Below, one piece after another: positions 37,301 through 47,268 of a stretch of DNA of 64,000 nt. The notes under the pieces were generated by a model. The model did no database searches and was not told the DNA's origin. It saw only the letters and a list, made by a program, of their open reading frames with translations. A program made the translations under genes and the position numbers. The DNA is from Marinobacter qingdaonensis (lineage in GTDB: Bacteria; Pseudomonadota; Gammaproteobacteria; Pseudomonadales; Oleiphilaceae), in the NCBI RefSeq assembly GCF_034555935.1, contig NZ_JAYDCJ010000003.1:992001-1056000 (forward strand). The letters run 5' to 3'. Position 1 is the stretch's first letter; each line of letters begins with the position of its first letter.

Positions 37301-38470
37301 ATGCCGCAGTCTGCAGTGAATGCCGCGTCGGTGCCAGGCGTTAAGGAAATGCTGACGCGCCTGATTTCCTTGCCCTCCATCAGCAGTGCCTCGGCGGAGT
37401 GGGACCACAGCAACGAGGCGGTGGTGCGGACCCTGGCCGAATGGCTGGAGCCGCTCGGCTTTGCCGTGGAGATTCTGGACGTGCCAGGCATGCCCGGCAA
37501 GTTCAACCTCATTGCCACCCTGGGCAGTGGCCCGGGCGGACTGGTGCTGTCTGGCCATACCGACACCGTGCCCTACGACGACAAGCGCTGGCAGAGCGAC
37601 CCCTTTGCCCTGACCGAGCGGGACGACCGCTGGTACGGCTTAGGCACCTGCGACATGAAGGGATTCTTTGCCCTGGCCATTGAGGCGGCCCGGGAGTATG
37701 CCGGCCGTCCGCTGAAAGAACCGCTGATCATCCTGGCCACCGCCGACGAGGAAAGCTCGATGAACGGCGCCCGGGCGCTGGCCGAGGCGGGCAAGCCCAA
37801 GGCCCGGTACGCGGTGATCGGCGAGCCCACCAGCCTCAGACCGGTGCGGATGCACAAGGGCATCATGATGGAGCGGCTGAAGTTCGAAGGCCAGTCCGGC
37901 CATTCCTCCAATCCGGCACTCGGCCGTAACGCCCTCGAGGGCATGCACGAGGCCATGACCGAATTGCTGGCGCTGCGTCGGCACTGGCAGGCGCAGTACC
38001 AGAACCCCAATTTTGAGGTCCAGGTGCCAACCCTGAATCTGGGCTGCATCCACGGTGGCGACAACCCCAACCGGATCTGCGCCCAGTGCGAATTGCATTT
38101 TGATTTGCGGCCGCTGCCGGGCATGGACATGGAGAGCCTGCGCCAGGCCATTCTGGCCAAGGTGCGGCCGGTGGCCGAGCGCCACGAACTGGGGCTGGTG
38201 TTCGAGCCGCTGTTCGACGGAGTGCCTGCATTCGAGACCGCGGCCGACGCGGCCTTGGTGCAAGCCTGCGAAAAATTGACCGGGCACACCGCGCATGCGG
38301 TGGCCTTCGCCACCGAAGCGCCCTGGCTGCAGCAGCTGGGGCTGGAAACCCTGGTGATGGGCCCGGGTTCCATCGACCAGGCGCACCAGCCGGACGAGTT
38401 TCTGGAACTGTCCCAACTGGAGCCGACGGTTCGGATCCTCAAGGGCCTGATCCGCACCTTCTGCCTGTAA
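37301..38470 (+). CDS. argE: Acetylornithine deacetylase
   Basis: A 389-residue M20-family zinc hydrolase that removes acetate from N-acetylornithine. Metal ligands and the catalytic acid: GHTDTVPYDDKRW (His, Asp), ATADEESSMNGA (Glu-Glu), VIGEPTSLRP, and His near the C-terminus (IDQAHQPDEF). The dimerisation-domain histidine is in FEGQSGHSSNPALGRNALEGM. The presence of ArgE implies the linear, non-recycling route, yet ArgA is encoded immediately after, which fits. Confidence 0.95.
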   Translation: MPQSAVNAASVPGVKEMLTRLISLPSISSASAEWDHSNEAVVRTLAEWLEPLGFAVEILDVPGMPGKFNLIATLGSGPGGLVLSGHTDTVPYDDKRWQSDPFALTERDDRWYGLGTCDMKGFFALAIEAAREYAGRPLKEPLIILATADEESSMNGARALAEAGKPKARYAVIGEPTSLRPVRMHKGIMMERLKFEGQSGHSSNPALGRNALEGMHEAMTELLALRRHWQAQYQNPNFEVQVPTLNLGCIHGGDNPNRICAQCELHFDLRPLPGMDMESLRQAILAKVRPVAERHELGLVFEPLFDGVPAFETAADAALVQACEKLTGHTAHAVAFATEAPWLQQLGLETLVMGPGSIDQAHQPDEFLELSQLEPTVRILKGLIRTFCL

Positions 38471-38501
38471 CTTGCCGTAACTGACTGACTTGGAGATCGG
38501 G

Positions 38502-39809
38502 TTGAGATCGAACGACTGGCTGCACGGATTTCGCCATTCATCCCCCTACATCAACGCGCACCGCGGACGCACCGTGGTGCTCACCATACCCGGGGATGCC
38601 ATCGAACACGGCAACTTCATCAACATCATTCACGACATTGCCCTGCTCAGCAGCCTGGGCGTGCGTCTGGTGGTGGCCTTTGGCGCCCGGCCGCAGATCC
38701 AGGCCCGACTGGACGGGGCCGGGGTGGAGTCCTCGTTCGCCGGCGGCCTGCGCATCACGCCCGAGCAGCAGTTACCGCTGGTGATGGAGGCCATTGGCGG
38801 CCTGCGCGCTTATCTGGAAAGTCGCCTGTCCATGGGCCTGGTGAATTCGCCCATGCACAATGCCCGCATCCGGGTCAGCAGCGGCAACTACGTGGCCGCC
38901 CGACCGGTGGGCGTGCTCGACGGCATCGATTTCGGGCATACCGGCAAGGTCCGGCGAGTCGACGTCGGCGGCATTGAAAAGCTGCTCGAGCAGGGTCACA
39001 TCGTGCTGCTGCCGCCGATGGGCTATTCCCCCACCGGCGACGCCTTCAACCTGTCCTACGAGGACGTCGGCAGTCAGGTCGCGGCGGCGTTGCAGGCGGA
39101 AAAACTGCTGGTGTTCATCGACGACCAGGGCCTGCTGGAGGAGGATGGCTCGCTGATCCGTGAGCTTTCGGCCCGGCAGGCGTCCGAGCGCCTGGCTGCC
39201 GGCGCCGTTACCGGGCACGATGCCGCGCTGCTGCGGGCCGCCTGCGACGCCTGTGTCAAGGGCGTGCGTCGGGCCCACATCATCAGTTACGTCAACGACG
39301 GCGCGCTGCTGGAGGAGATGTTTACCCGGGACGGCTCGGGCACCCTGGTCAGTGGCGACAACTACGAGCAGATCCGTCAGGCCCGGGTCGAGGACATTGG
39401 CGGCATCCTGGAGCTGATCCAACCACTGGAGGAGCAGGGCATCCTGGTGCGCCGGTCCCGGGAGATGCTGGAGACCGAGATCGACCGCTACGTGGTGGCC
39501 GAGCGCGATGGCACCATCGTCGGCTGTGCCGCCCTCTACCATTACCCGGAGGAGCAGGCCGGCGAGCTGTCCTGTTTCGCGGTGGACCCGTCCTATCGCC
39601 GGGCCGGCCGTGGCGACGAGATCCTGTCGATGGTGGAAAAGCTGGCGCGCGGGCAGGGCGTCGAGAAACTGTTCGTGCTGACCACCCAGACCGAACACTG
39701 GTTCCGGGAGCGCGGCTTCCAGGCCTCCACCGTGCAGGCGTTGCCCGGGCCCAAGCTGGCGTCCTACAACGCCCAACGCAAATCAAAGGTCTTCTTCAAA
39801 CCGCTCTGA
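38502..39809 (+). CDS. argA: N-acetylglutamate synthase
   Basis: A 435-residue enzyme making the first committed arginine intermediate from glutamate and acetyl-CoA. The N-terminal amino-acid-kinase fold (FRHSSPYINAHRGRTVVLTIPGD) is regulatory and arginine-binding; the C-terminal GNAT acetyltransferase starts near residue 285 (YEQIRQARVEDIGGI), with acetyl-CoA loop VDPSYRRAGRGDEIL. The start is read as TTG at 38502 because GGAG lies 7 nt upstream and the family N-terminus aligns; a TTG 12 bp earlier is less well placed. Its 3' end overlaps the convergent peptidase gene by 27 bp. Confidence 0.93.
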   Translation: MRSNDWLHGFRHSSPYINAHRGRTVVLTIPGDAIEHGNFINIIHDIALLSSLGVRLVVAFGARPQIQARLDGAGVESSFAGGLRITPEQQLPLVMEAIGGLRAYLESRLSMGLVNSPMHNARIRVSSGNYVAARPVGVLDGIDFGHTGKVRRVDVGGIEKLLEQGHIVLLPPMGYSPTGDAFNLSYEDVGSQVAAALQAEKLLVFIDDQGLLEEDGSLIRELSARQASERLAAGAVTGHDAALLRAACDACVKGVRRAHIISYVNDGALLEEMFTRDGSGTLVSGDNYEQIRQARVEDIGGILELIQPLEEQGILVRRSREMLETEIDRYVVAERDGTIVGCAALYHYPEEQAGELSCFAVDPSYRRAGRGDEILSMVEKLARGQGVEKLFVLTTQTEHWFRERGFQASTVQALPGPKLASYNAQRKSKVFFKPL

Positions 39810-40853
39810 CAGCTCGGCCAATCGGGCGCTGCGCTGGCGCTCCGGCAGCCGGGACAGCCGCTCGACTGCCTGGTAGAAGGCGGGAAACTGGCCGCCCTGG
39901 TCCCGCAACAGCTGGCGGAAGCCGGGCACGTACTGGTTGTACTGCCGGAACAGGGCAATGCGGGCATTGTTCAGTCCCTCCGGGCGGGTACCCAGGGGGC
40001 CGGGCTGGGACCACTGCGCCGACAGCGTGACGTAGTCCTGCGCCAGCTGGGCCAGAAGCTCGCTCTTGCGCTCCCGCAGCGCCGGGTCCGGCAACTGGCC
40101 GTGCTGGGCGTAAAGCGTGTCCAGCTGGCTCGCGGTGGCCTGCACCAGCGCCAGGGTCTGGTTACGCTGGCGCAGACGCTGCAGGGCGCGCTCGAACAGG
40201 TCCGGATCCCCCGATCGGGTGGACCAGAGTTTCAGTCCTTCCAATTCCACCGCGGTGGCGAAGCTCTCGTTGAACGCGGTGTCGCCCTCGATGTACAGCA
40301 CCCGGTGGGCCAGCTCATGGAACATCAGCGCCACCATGCGGCCCTGGGCCAGGTCGGTGAAGCCGGAATGCAGGGGGTCGTCGAACCAGCCCAGGGTGGA
40401 GTAGGCGGTGACCCCGCCGATGAAGGTGTCGTAGCCCCGGCGGTCGAATTTCCGCTGTTCCAGCCGGGCGTCGTCCAGGTCGAAGTAGCCCCGGTAGGCC
40501 TGGCAGCCGAGCACCGGATAGCACCACCGATGGGGGCGCAGGGAAAACTCCGGCACCGCCACCAGGTTGACCACCACCCAGGGCCGGTCGAGGTGGACAA
40601 ACTCGGTGAAAGCGTCGTCGACCGGCAGGGCCAGGACGTCGCGGGCGAAAGCCCGGGCCTGTTGGCTGAGCATCAGCTTCTGCTTCAGGTCGGCGCTGGT
40701 GCCGTCCTCGGCGATCAGTTGGTCCACCGGCTCGCCGGCCATGATCAGCCCGAAATGGCCGGAAACGGCCTGGCCGTAGTAGCTGGCGGTGGCGCAACCG
40801 GTCAGGCCGGTTACCAGTAGCAAAAGCAAATAGATCTGACTAAGCTGTTTCAT
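39783..40853 (-). CDS. Putative lipoprotein aminopeptidase (DUF2265-like)
   Basis: A 356-residue lipoprotein. Signal peptide with lipobox LTGC (Cys20). The zinc-metalloprotease motif HELAH is at residues 179-183, with a likely third ligand Glu196 in FNESFA, giving a gluzincin-like arrangement. I recall this family (predicted aminopeptidase, DUF2265) in Pseudomonas-type genomes, with activity unproven. It should sit in the periplasm, attached to a membrane. It overlaps argA convergently by 27 bp. Confidence 0.78.
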   Translation of the reverse strand: MKQLSQIYLLLLLVTGLTGCATASYYGQAVSGHFGLIMAGEPVDQLIAEDGTSADLKQKLMLSQQARAFARDVLALPVDDAFTEFVHLDRPWVVVNLVAVPEFSLRPHRWCYPVLGCQAYRGYFDLDDARLEQRKFDRRGYDTFIGGVTAYSTLGWFDDPLHSGFTDLAQGRMVALMFHELAHRVLYIEGDTAFNESFATAVELEGLKLWSTRSGDPDLFERALQRLRQRNQTLALVQATASQLDTLYAQHGQLPDPALRERKSELLAQLAQDYVTLSAQWSQPGPLGTRPEGLNNARIALFRQYNQYVPGFRQLLRDQGGQFPAFYQAVERLSRLPERQRSARLAELSERFEEDL

Positions 40854-41022
40854 GGGTCAGGATGTTATATTGGCAAGGGTCACCTGTCAGAGCCACGCCG
40901 TTATATTTCAGACATGGTTCCCATAGTAGCAGGTGGCGCTGGCCACCGTTCCCAAGGATGAAAGCCGGAGGGGGCGGCTGCGAGCGCCCGACCATTCCGG
41001 TTTACGAATGATCAGGTAGTTA

Positions 41023-44000
41023 ATGGATCCGAGAGAACGTCGTAGCAGTCCGCGCAAACCCATCAAGCTGGCCGCCCAGATCGACCTGGGAAGCGGCGAG
41101 TCCTGGCCGTGTCAGATCGCGGATTTTTGCGCCGAAGGTCTGTTTGTCCGCTATTCCGGGGATACCTCCCGCAAGTTGGACCGGGCGCTGGCGTCCGGTA
41201 CCCCGTCCGAACTGGTGGTGCGTTTTCGCAGCCTCGATGGCCAGCGCCGACACGAACTGCACGTCAGCGTCGTCCGGCGCATAGACGGCGCCATGGGCGT
41301 GCACTTCACTCGCTCGAATCCGGAAGCCGTGGAGGCCATGCTGCAGCAGTGCAGCGGCTCCCGGCACCAGGACCGGGCCTCCCTGCGGGCGCCCAATGAC
41401 CGGGTCCAATACGTCCTGCACCAATCCGCCAAAGCCGTGGTCCAGTTCATCGAACCCTTGATGGACGACTGTTTCGTGCGCATGGTGGCGGGGCTGAAAC
41501 AGGCCGCGCAGCAGGCCACCAACGACCAGCAGGCGAACGAATTCATGGACGCCTCGGGCCAGCTCCAGGCGCGCCAGCGGGTGATCTGGCACCAGATGGC
41601 TCGTGCCCTGGAATCACCCCTGAAGCCCGCCCCGAAAGGGGTGCCCGGCTCCGAACTGTCGGTGGTCGACAAGGGCGAGTTCGAGGACTGGCTGACCATC
41701 CGGGTGATGGTGACCAAGGCCGACACCCAGTACCGGGGCGACCTGCTGCAGCTCAAGCTGCGCCTGGACAAACTCGGGATCGCCAACAGCACCGGCCACC
41801 ACAACCCGCTCGGGCCATCGCTGGTGTGTGAATCCTTCCACGCCGGGTTGAGCCAGTTGAAGGCGACCCGCGAGGTCGAGAAGGTCTGTCTCAAGGTATT
41901 CGAGCAGACGGTGCTGCAGCAATTGGGGCCCCTGTACCAGGAACTGAACAACATCCTGATTCGCCACGGGGTGCTGCCGGACCTGGATCTGAGCAAATAC
42001 CTGAGCGACCAGACGGTGAGCAAGTCCGGCACCCGCCCGGCGCGCGCGGTGGAAACCGCCAAGGCCGCGCCAGAGGCGGCGCCGGAGCCGGCCGAGGCGG
42101 AGCAGGTCGCGGCGCCGGTCAGCCAGCGGGTTCGCACCGCGCGGGCGGGCGGGGAGTTCCGCAACTACGCCCAGGCCGCGCAGACTGCCTTCGCCACGGT
42201 GCGCAACCTGCTGGGCACCCTGAGCGCCAGCCGCATTGCTCGCGGCGACCCCGAACCCGCCGCCTTCGCCCCCAACGCCCGGCCGCTGTCGACCGGGGAA
42301 CTGCATCGCGAATTGCAGCAGCTCCAGAGTGAGGGTGTTGACGCCGGTGCCGACACCGCCACGCTCAAGGAGCGGGTGGTCGAGAAGGTTCGCGCCAGCG
42401 GCGACAGCAAGCTGGACGAGGAACAGCAGGGCACCCTGGATGTCGTCGACCGGTTCTTCCGCTCGGTGATCGAGAGCCCGAAGCTGAGCGACTTTGCCCA
42501 GGACCGCATGCGCCAGCTGGAAGTGCCGGTGCTCAAGGTGGTCATGCGCGACCCGGCGTTCTTCGACGATCAGGACAGCCCGGTTCGGGGCGTGATGAAC
42601 CGGCTGGCCCAGCTCGGGGCCAAGGGTGGCCGTATCAACCCGGTGGTGCAGCGTCGGGTGGACGAGCTGATCCAGCGCATCATGACCGATTTCGAGCAGG
42701 ACACCGGCGTGTTCGAGCACACCGTGCAGGAACTCGATACCCTGATTGACCGCCAGAATCTGGTGTACCGCCGCAACGTCGAACGGGTGACCGCCGCCGC
42801 CGAAGGGGCCCAGAAGGTGGCCGAATCCAAGCAGGCAGTCGCCGACGTACTGGAGCAGAAGCTGGCGGGTCGCAAGGTGCCGAAGGCGGTGCTCAGCCTG
42901 CTCGACGGCGGCTGGCGCGACCTGCTGTCGCTGACCTGGATCCGCCAGGGGCCGGACAGCCAGTTGTGGCAGGACTACCTGGCGGTGATCGACTCCCTGC
43001 TGTCGTTCGCCGCCGACCCCGACAGCACCCTGAATCTGCCGGAGCTGCTGCGGGTGATCCAGGACGGTCTGTCGTCCATATCCAGCAATCACCTGCCGTC
43101 CTCGCAGATCCGCGACGAGCTCAAGCAGTTCCTGGTGCGCAGTCCCGACAAGGCGCCGGAGCTGGTCGAGGTGCCACCGGCACAACCGAAACAGGCCGAC
43201 AGCCAGAAGCTGTCCGAGCGTGAGCAGCGCAGCCTGCAGCGCTGGATCAATCGGGCCCAGAAATTACGCACCGGGGACTGGCTCCGGGACCAGGACAACC
43301 CGGACGAACCCCAGTACATCCGGCTGGTGTGGATTGCCCGCGGCTTCAGCCGCTTCGTGTTCGTCAACCACCAGGGCATGCGGGTGGTGGAGCTCGAGTT
43401 GGAGGCGCTGGCCCGGCACATGCGCAAGGGCATCATCGTGCCGGACAACCAGTACGAGCGCCCGTTGGTGGACGAGAGCATCGACCGGATGGTGCGCAAG
43501 GTCTACGACCAGCTGTCCTGGGCGTCCACCCACGATGAATTGACTGGCCTGCTCGGGCGCCGGGAGTTCGAGCGCATGCTGGATCAGCAACTGGCCCGGC
43601 GTGAGGACGAGCGGGCGCTGTTGCGCCTGGACCTGCGCCGGTTCCGGCTGCTGAATGACACCGCCGGTTACCAGGCCGGCGACGCCACCCTGAAACAGGT
43701 GGCCGACCTGCTCGGGCGGGCGGTGGAGGATGGCATGCCCCTGGCCCGGCTGGGCGGCAACGAATTCGCCATGCTGGTGCCGACCGAGCACGCGGCCAAG
43801 GTGGCCCGGGATCTGATCGCGTCGGTGGAGGCGGCCTCGTTCACCTTCGACGATCGCAGCTACCGGCTGTCGGCCAGCGTTGGCCTGGTCCCGGAGCTGG
43901 CCACCCTGGTCAGTGCCGAGCGCTGGCTGCGGGCCTCGGAACAGGCCCTGGCGGCAGCCAAGCAGCAGGGCCACGGCAAGGTGGCCGAATACGCCCTGGA

Positions 44001-44778
44001 CGCCGACGACCAGGCCCGGCAGGAACAGATTGCCGCCAAGGTGGCCGGGCTCAGTGATCTGAACGAGGAGCGCATGCTGCTGCGCTGCCAGAAAATCATC
44101 CCGCTCAACGCCCAGGCCAGCATGTCGCCCCAGTACGAAGTGCTGATCAGCATGTACGACGATGCCGGCACCCTGATTACCGGGCGCGATTTCGTGCGCA
44201 TGGCCGAACGCTACGACCGCATGCAGGCGGTCGACCGCTGGGTGGTCGGGCACATGCTCGACTGGCTGCGGGACAAGGCGCCGGACCCACGCCACATGGG
44301 CGGGATCTGCATCAACCTGTCCGGGCACTCCCTGAACGACCAGTCCTTGCTTGAGTTCATCTACGAGAAACTCAGCCAGGCCGACGCGCCCATCGAACGG
44401 CTCTGGTTCGAGCTGACCGAGGCGTCTGCCATCAACGACGTCGAGGCCATCGCCGAGTTCATGCTGGAGATGAAGGAGCTCGGCTGTCGGTTCTGCCTGG
44501 CTGATTTCGGCAGCGGCCCGAGCTCGTTCCAGTTCATGCGCTCACTGCCGGTGGACCTGATCAAGATCGACAGCACCTTCACCAGCCAGCTGACCACCAG
44601 CGAGACCGACCGCGCCATGGTCCAGTCAATGGTCCAGATGGCCCACTACATGAAGCGGGAAGTCATTGCCTCGCAGGTGGAGTCCCGCGATATTCTGGAT
44701 CTGCTGGCCCAGCTGGGTGTCGATTACGCCCAGGGCTTCGTGGTCGAAAAACCGCGACTGCTCGACAGTCTCACCTGA
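41023..44778 (+). CDS. Giant PilZ-DUF1631-GGDEF-EAL protein with degenerate catalytic motifs
   Basis: A 1251-residue soluble protein. N-terminal PilZ domain (residues 4-105; RRSSPRKP, then DFCAEG in place of DxSxxG). A long helical DUF1631 region follows (about 115-810, with VFEQTVLQQLGPLYQELNN and LPKAVLSLL-like segments). Then a GGDEF-type domain whose signature is GGNEF (residues 911-915), and an EAL-type domain where EAL reads EVL (1039-1041), DDFGTG reads ADFGSG (Ala1160), and the AEGVE motif reads ASQVE. These losses imply it binds rather than makes or breaks cyclic di-GMP. No membrane segment is seen. Confidence 0.85.
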   Translation: MDPRERRSSPRKPIKLAAQIDLGSGESWPCQIADFCAEGLFVRYSGDTSRKLDRALASGTPSELVVRFRSLDGQRRHELHVSVVRRIDGAMGVHFTRSNPEAVEAMLQQCSGSRHQDRASLRAPNDRVQYVLHQSAKAVVQFIEPLMDDCFVRMVAGLKQAAQQATNDQQANEFMDASGQLQARQRVIWHQMARALESPLKPAPKGVPGSELSVVDKGEFEDWLTIRVMVTKADTQYRGDLLQLKLRLDKLGIANSTGHHNPLGPSLVCESFHAGLSQLKATREVEKVCLKVFEQTVLQQLGPLYQELNNILIRHGVLPDLDLSKYLSDQTVSKSGTRPARAVETAKAAPEAAPEPAEAEQVAAPVSQRVRTARAGGEFRNYAQAAQTAFATVRNLLGTLSASRIARGDPEPAAFAPNARPLSTGELHRELQQLQSEGVDAGADTATLKERVVEKVRASGDSKLDEEQQGTLDVVDRFFRSVIESPKLSDFAQDRMRQLEVPVLKVVMRDPAFFDDQDSPVRGVMNRLAQLGAKGGRINPVVQRRVDELIQRIMTDFEQDTGVFEHTVQELDTLIDRQNLVYRRNVERVTAAAEGAQKVAESKQAVADVLEQKLAGRKVPKAVLSLLDGGWRDLLSLTWIRQGPDSQLWQDYLAVIDSLLSFAADPDSTLNLPELLRVIQDGLSSISSNHLPSSQIRDELKQFLVRSPDKAPELVEVPPAQPKQADSQKLSEREQRSLQRWINRAQKLRTGDWLRDQDNPDEPQYIRLVWIARGFSRFVFVNHQGMRVVELELEALARHMRKGIIVPDNQYERPLVDESIDRMVRKVYDQLSWASTHDELTGLLGRREFERMLDQQLARREDERALLRLDLRRFRLLNDTAGYQAGDATLKQVADLLGRAVEDGMPLARLGGNEFAMLVPTEHAAKVARDLIASVEAASFTFDDRSYRLSASVGLVPELATLVSAERWLRASEQALAAAKQQGHGKVAEYALDADDQARQEQIAAKVAGLSDLNEERMLLRCQKIIPLNAQASMSPQYEVLISMYDDAGTLITGRDFVRMAERYDRMQAVDRWVVGHMLDWLRDKAPDPRHMGGICINLSGHSLNDQSLLEFIYEKLSQADAPIERLWFELTEASAINDVEAIAEFMLEMKELGCRFCLADFGSGPSSFQFMRSLPVDLIKIDSTFTSQLTTSETDRAMVQSMVQMAHYMKREVIASQVESRDILDLLAQLGVDYAQGFVVEKPRLLDSLT

Positions 44779-44797
44779 TTCCCGGACCCGTTTCTGT

Positions 44798-45664
44798 ATG
44801 TCCAAACGTCACCCGATCATCGCTGTTACCGGTTCCTCGGGCGCCGGCACCACCACGACCGGACAGATTTTCAACCGGATGTTCGCCAGCGAAGGCCTGA
44901 ATGCGGCCATGGTCAGCGGCGACAGTTTCCACCGCTACAACCGCGAGCAGATGGCCCGGCTGGCGGCCAAGGGCCAGTTTGGCGAGCGCAACCATTTTGC
45001 CCTGGCGGCCAACCACATCGACAAGCTTGAGGCCCTGTTTTACGACTATGGCCACACCGGCAACGGCCGCTACCGCCAGTACGTGCACGACGAGGACCGG
45101 GAACTGCTGGCGGCCGGTCACAAGCCCGGCACCTTTACCCCATGGGGGCCGCTGCCGCCGGAAACCGATCTGCTGTTCTACGAGGGACTGCATGGCGGGG
45201 TGGTGAGCGAGAGCTTCAACATCGCCCAGTATGTGGATCTGCTGATTGGGGTGGTGCCGATTGTGAACCTGGAATGGATCCAGAAGATCCATCGGGACAC
45301 CCACAAACGCGGCTACAGCCAGGAAGCGGTGGTGGAGACTATCATCAACCGGATGGACGACTACGTGCACGACATCGTGCCGCAGTTCTCCCACACCCAC
45401 ATCAACTTCCAGCGCATTCCCCTGGTGGACACCTCCAACCCCTTCGTGGTCCGGGACGTGCCTACCGAGGACGAAAGCATGCTGGTGATCCGGTTCCGGG
45501 AGCCGTCCGAGGTGGATTTTCCCTACCTGCTGCAGGTGATCGCCAACAGCAGCCTGTCCCGGCACGATACCCTGGTGATTCCGGGCACAAAAATGGCGCT
45601 GGCCATGGATCTGCTGGTGCGACCCATGGTCCAGCGCCTGATGGCGCGCAAGCCCTTCGCCTGA
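44798..45664 (+). CDS. prkB: Phosphoribulokinase-type kinase (non-Calvin-cycle)
   Basis: A 288-residue P-loop kinase. Walker A GSSGAGTTTTG near residue 11; then SGDSFHRYNR, LFYEGLHGGV and VVPIVNLEWIQKIHRD, all hallmarks of the class I phosphoribulokinase fold. No RuBisCO or other Calvin cycle gene is present, and heterotrophic gammaproteobacteria carry such prkB genes with unknown physiological substrate. The ATG giving MSKRHPIIAV fits; the frame extends back into the previous gene. Confidence 0.87.
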   Translation: MSKRHPIIAVTGSSGAGTTTTGQIFNRMFASEGLNAAMVSGDSFHRYNREQMARLAAKGQFGERNHFALAANHIDKLEALFYDYGHTGNGRYRQYVHDEDRELLAAGHKPGTFTPWGPLPPETDLLFYEGLHGGVVSESFNIAQYVDLLIGVVPIVNLEWIQKIHRDTHKRGYSQEAVVETIINRMDDYVHDIVPQFSHTHINFQRIPLVDTSNPFVVRDVPTEDESMLVIRFREPSEVDFPYLLQVIANSSLSRHDTLVIPGTKMALAMDLLVRPMVQRLMARKPFA

Positions 45665-45670
45665 GTCGGA

Positions 45671-46516
45671 TCAGGCGGTGAGCCGGCCGTCCCGGTAGTC
45701 CTGCAGGGCCTGCTCGATCTCCTCCCGGGTGTTCATCACGAACGGTCCGTACTGCACCACCGGCTCGCCGATCGGCTTGCCGGCAATCAGCATCACCCGG
45801 GCCCCGCTCGGTCCGCCCCGCAGGCTGATCCGATCGCCGTCACCCAGGACGTTGGCGGCGCTGCGCCGCAGCGCCAGGTCGGCCATGTTGGCGTCGCCCT
45901 CGTACAGGTACAGCATGGCGTTGTGACCGGTCGGCACCGGCAGGCTGAGCTCGGCATCCGGCGCCAGCCTAAGGTCGGCGATCAGCGGGTCGGTGCTACG
46001 GCCAGTGACCGCGCCCTCGTGCTCCTCGCCGTCCAGGGTCAAAACGCCGGCGATCAGCTTGATCCGGCCACCGGCCAGCTCGATCTCCGGGATCTGTTCC
46101 GGCTGGATGTCGCGGTAACCCGCCTCGGTCATCTTCTCCGCCCCGGGCAGGTTCAGCCAGAGCTGGAAACCGCGCATGGTCCCGGCCTCCTGCTGGGGCA
46201 TTTCCGAGTGGATGATGCCGCGCCCGGCGGTCATCCACTGCACGCCGCCGTTGCGCAGATCACCGCGGTTGCCCAGATGATCCTCGTGCAGCATGTGCCC
46301 CTCGATCATGTAGGTAACCGTCTCGAAGCCGCGGTGGGGGTGGGCCGGGAAGCCGGCGATGTAGTCGGCGGCGTCCGAGGACCCGAACTCGTCCAGCATC
46401 AGGAACGGGTCCAGCCGCAGCGACGGCTGCTGGCCGAGCGAGCGCTTGATGCGGACGCCGGCACCGTCTGAGGTTTCGGCGCCCGGGATCACCCGTTCGA
46501 TGGTACGTTCAGTCAT
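45671..46516 (-). CDS. Pirin family protein
   Basis: A 281-residue bicupin. The metal-site cluster is in FPAHPHRGFETVTYMIEGHMLHED (His residues and Glu), then MTAGRGIIHSEMP. Bacterial pirins can act as quercetinases or as protein partners of metabolic enzymes. It is probably cotranscribed with the azoreductase 37 bp upstream, a combination pointing to quinone or flavonoid/redox stress. It converges with prkB. Confidence 0.88.
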   Translation of the reverse strand: MTERTIERVIPGAETSDGAGVRIKRSLGQQPSLRLDPFLMLDEFGSSDAADYIAGFPAHPHRGFETVTYMIEGHMLHEDHLGNRGDLRNGGVQWMTAGRGIIHSEMPQQEAGTMRGFQLWLNLPGAEKMTEAGYRDIQPEQIPEIELAGGRIKLIAGVLTLDGEEHEGAVTGRSTDPLIADLRLAPDAELSLPVPTGHNAMLYLYEGDANMADLALRRSAANVLGDGDRISLRGGPSGARVMLIAGKPIGEPVVQYGPFVMNTREEIEQALQDYRDGRLTA

Positions 46517-46553
46517 GGTGAAACTCCTTCCCCGCAGGGATCTGCACCCGCCC

Positions 46554-47156
46554 TCAGGCGGTCAGGGTGGCAATGTTGCGATGGGCATCCTGTAGGGCCG
46601 ATTCCTTCTGTTCCTCGCCCATGTTCAGACCCTCGGCGAACACGAAGTGCACGTCGGTCAGGCCCAGGAAGCCGAGGAACGAGCGCAGGAACGGGGTCTG
46701 CGAGTCGTTCGGGGTGTTGGCGTAAATGCCGCCCCGGGCCGCCAGAATGTAGACCGGGCGGTCCTCAAGCAGGCCGACCGGGCCGTTTTCAGTGTAGCGG
46801 AAGGTGATGCCGGCCCGGGCGATGTGATCGAAATAGGCCTTCAGCACCGACGGAATGCCGAAGTTGTACATGGGCACGCCCATGACGATGATGTCGGCCT
46901 GCTGGACTTCTTCGATCAGTGAATCTGAATAGTCGGCCACCTGCTGTTGCTGGCTGTCCCGCTCGTCCGCGCCGGTGATGAAGGCGCCAAAGCGCTCGGC
47001 GTCCAGGTGCGGCACCGGCTCGGCGGTCAGGTCGCGGTGCTGGATCTTGAGTTCGCCATGGCTCTGGCGCAGGTTGTCCAGGGTCTGGTTCACCAGTTGT
47101 GAGGACTGGCCGCCCTGGCCGAAGATGCTGGCGGTGATGACGAGAATGTTTTTCAT
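46554..47156 (-). CDS. azoR: FMN-dependent NADH azoreductase
   Basis: A 200-residue flavodoxin-fold quinone/azo reductase. FMN-binding motifs are ASIFGQGGQSSQL, PMYNFGIPSVLKAYFDH and AARGGIYAN. It transfers hydride from NAD(P)H to quinones and azo compounds in the cytoplasm, as in E. coli AzoR (same length). The ATG at MKNILVIT with GGAGG 8 nt upstream is preferred to a TTG two codons earlier. It precedes the pirin gene in a probable two-gene operon. Confidence 0.9.
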   Translation of the reverse strand: MKNILVITASIFGQGGQSSQLVNQTLDNLRQSHGELKIQHRDLTAEPVPHLDAERFGAFITGADERDSQQQQVADYSDSLIEEVQQADIIVMGVPMYNFGIPSVLKAYFDHIARAGITFRYTENGPVGLLEDRPVYILAARGGIYANTPNDSQTPFLRSFLGFLGLTDVHFVFAEGLNMGEEQKESALQDAHRNIATLTA

Positions 47157-47268
47157 GTTCAATGCCTCCGATGGCTATCGCTTGGTATGGGGCTATTGAA
47201 CTGCGGCGGGCGGGAAGAAGAAATCGGAGAATCTTGGAAGGTTTGGTCAGAAAATTTGATCAATGCGC

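Noticed and set aside
44798..45664. Phosphoribulokinase as evidence of carbon fixation
   Set aside because: No RuBisCO or other Calvin cycle gene is nearby, and heterotrophic gammaproteobacteria commonly carry this prkB type.
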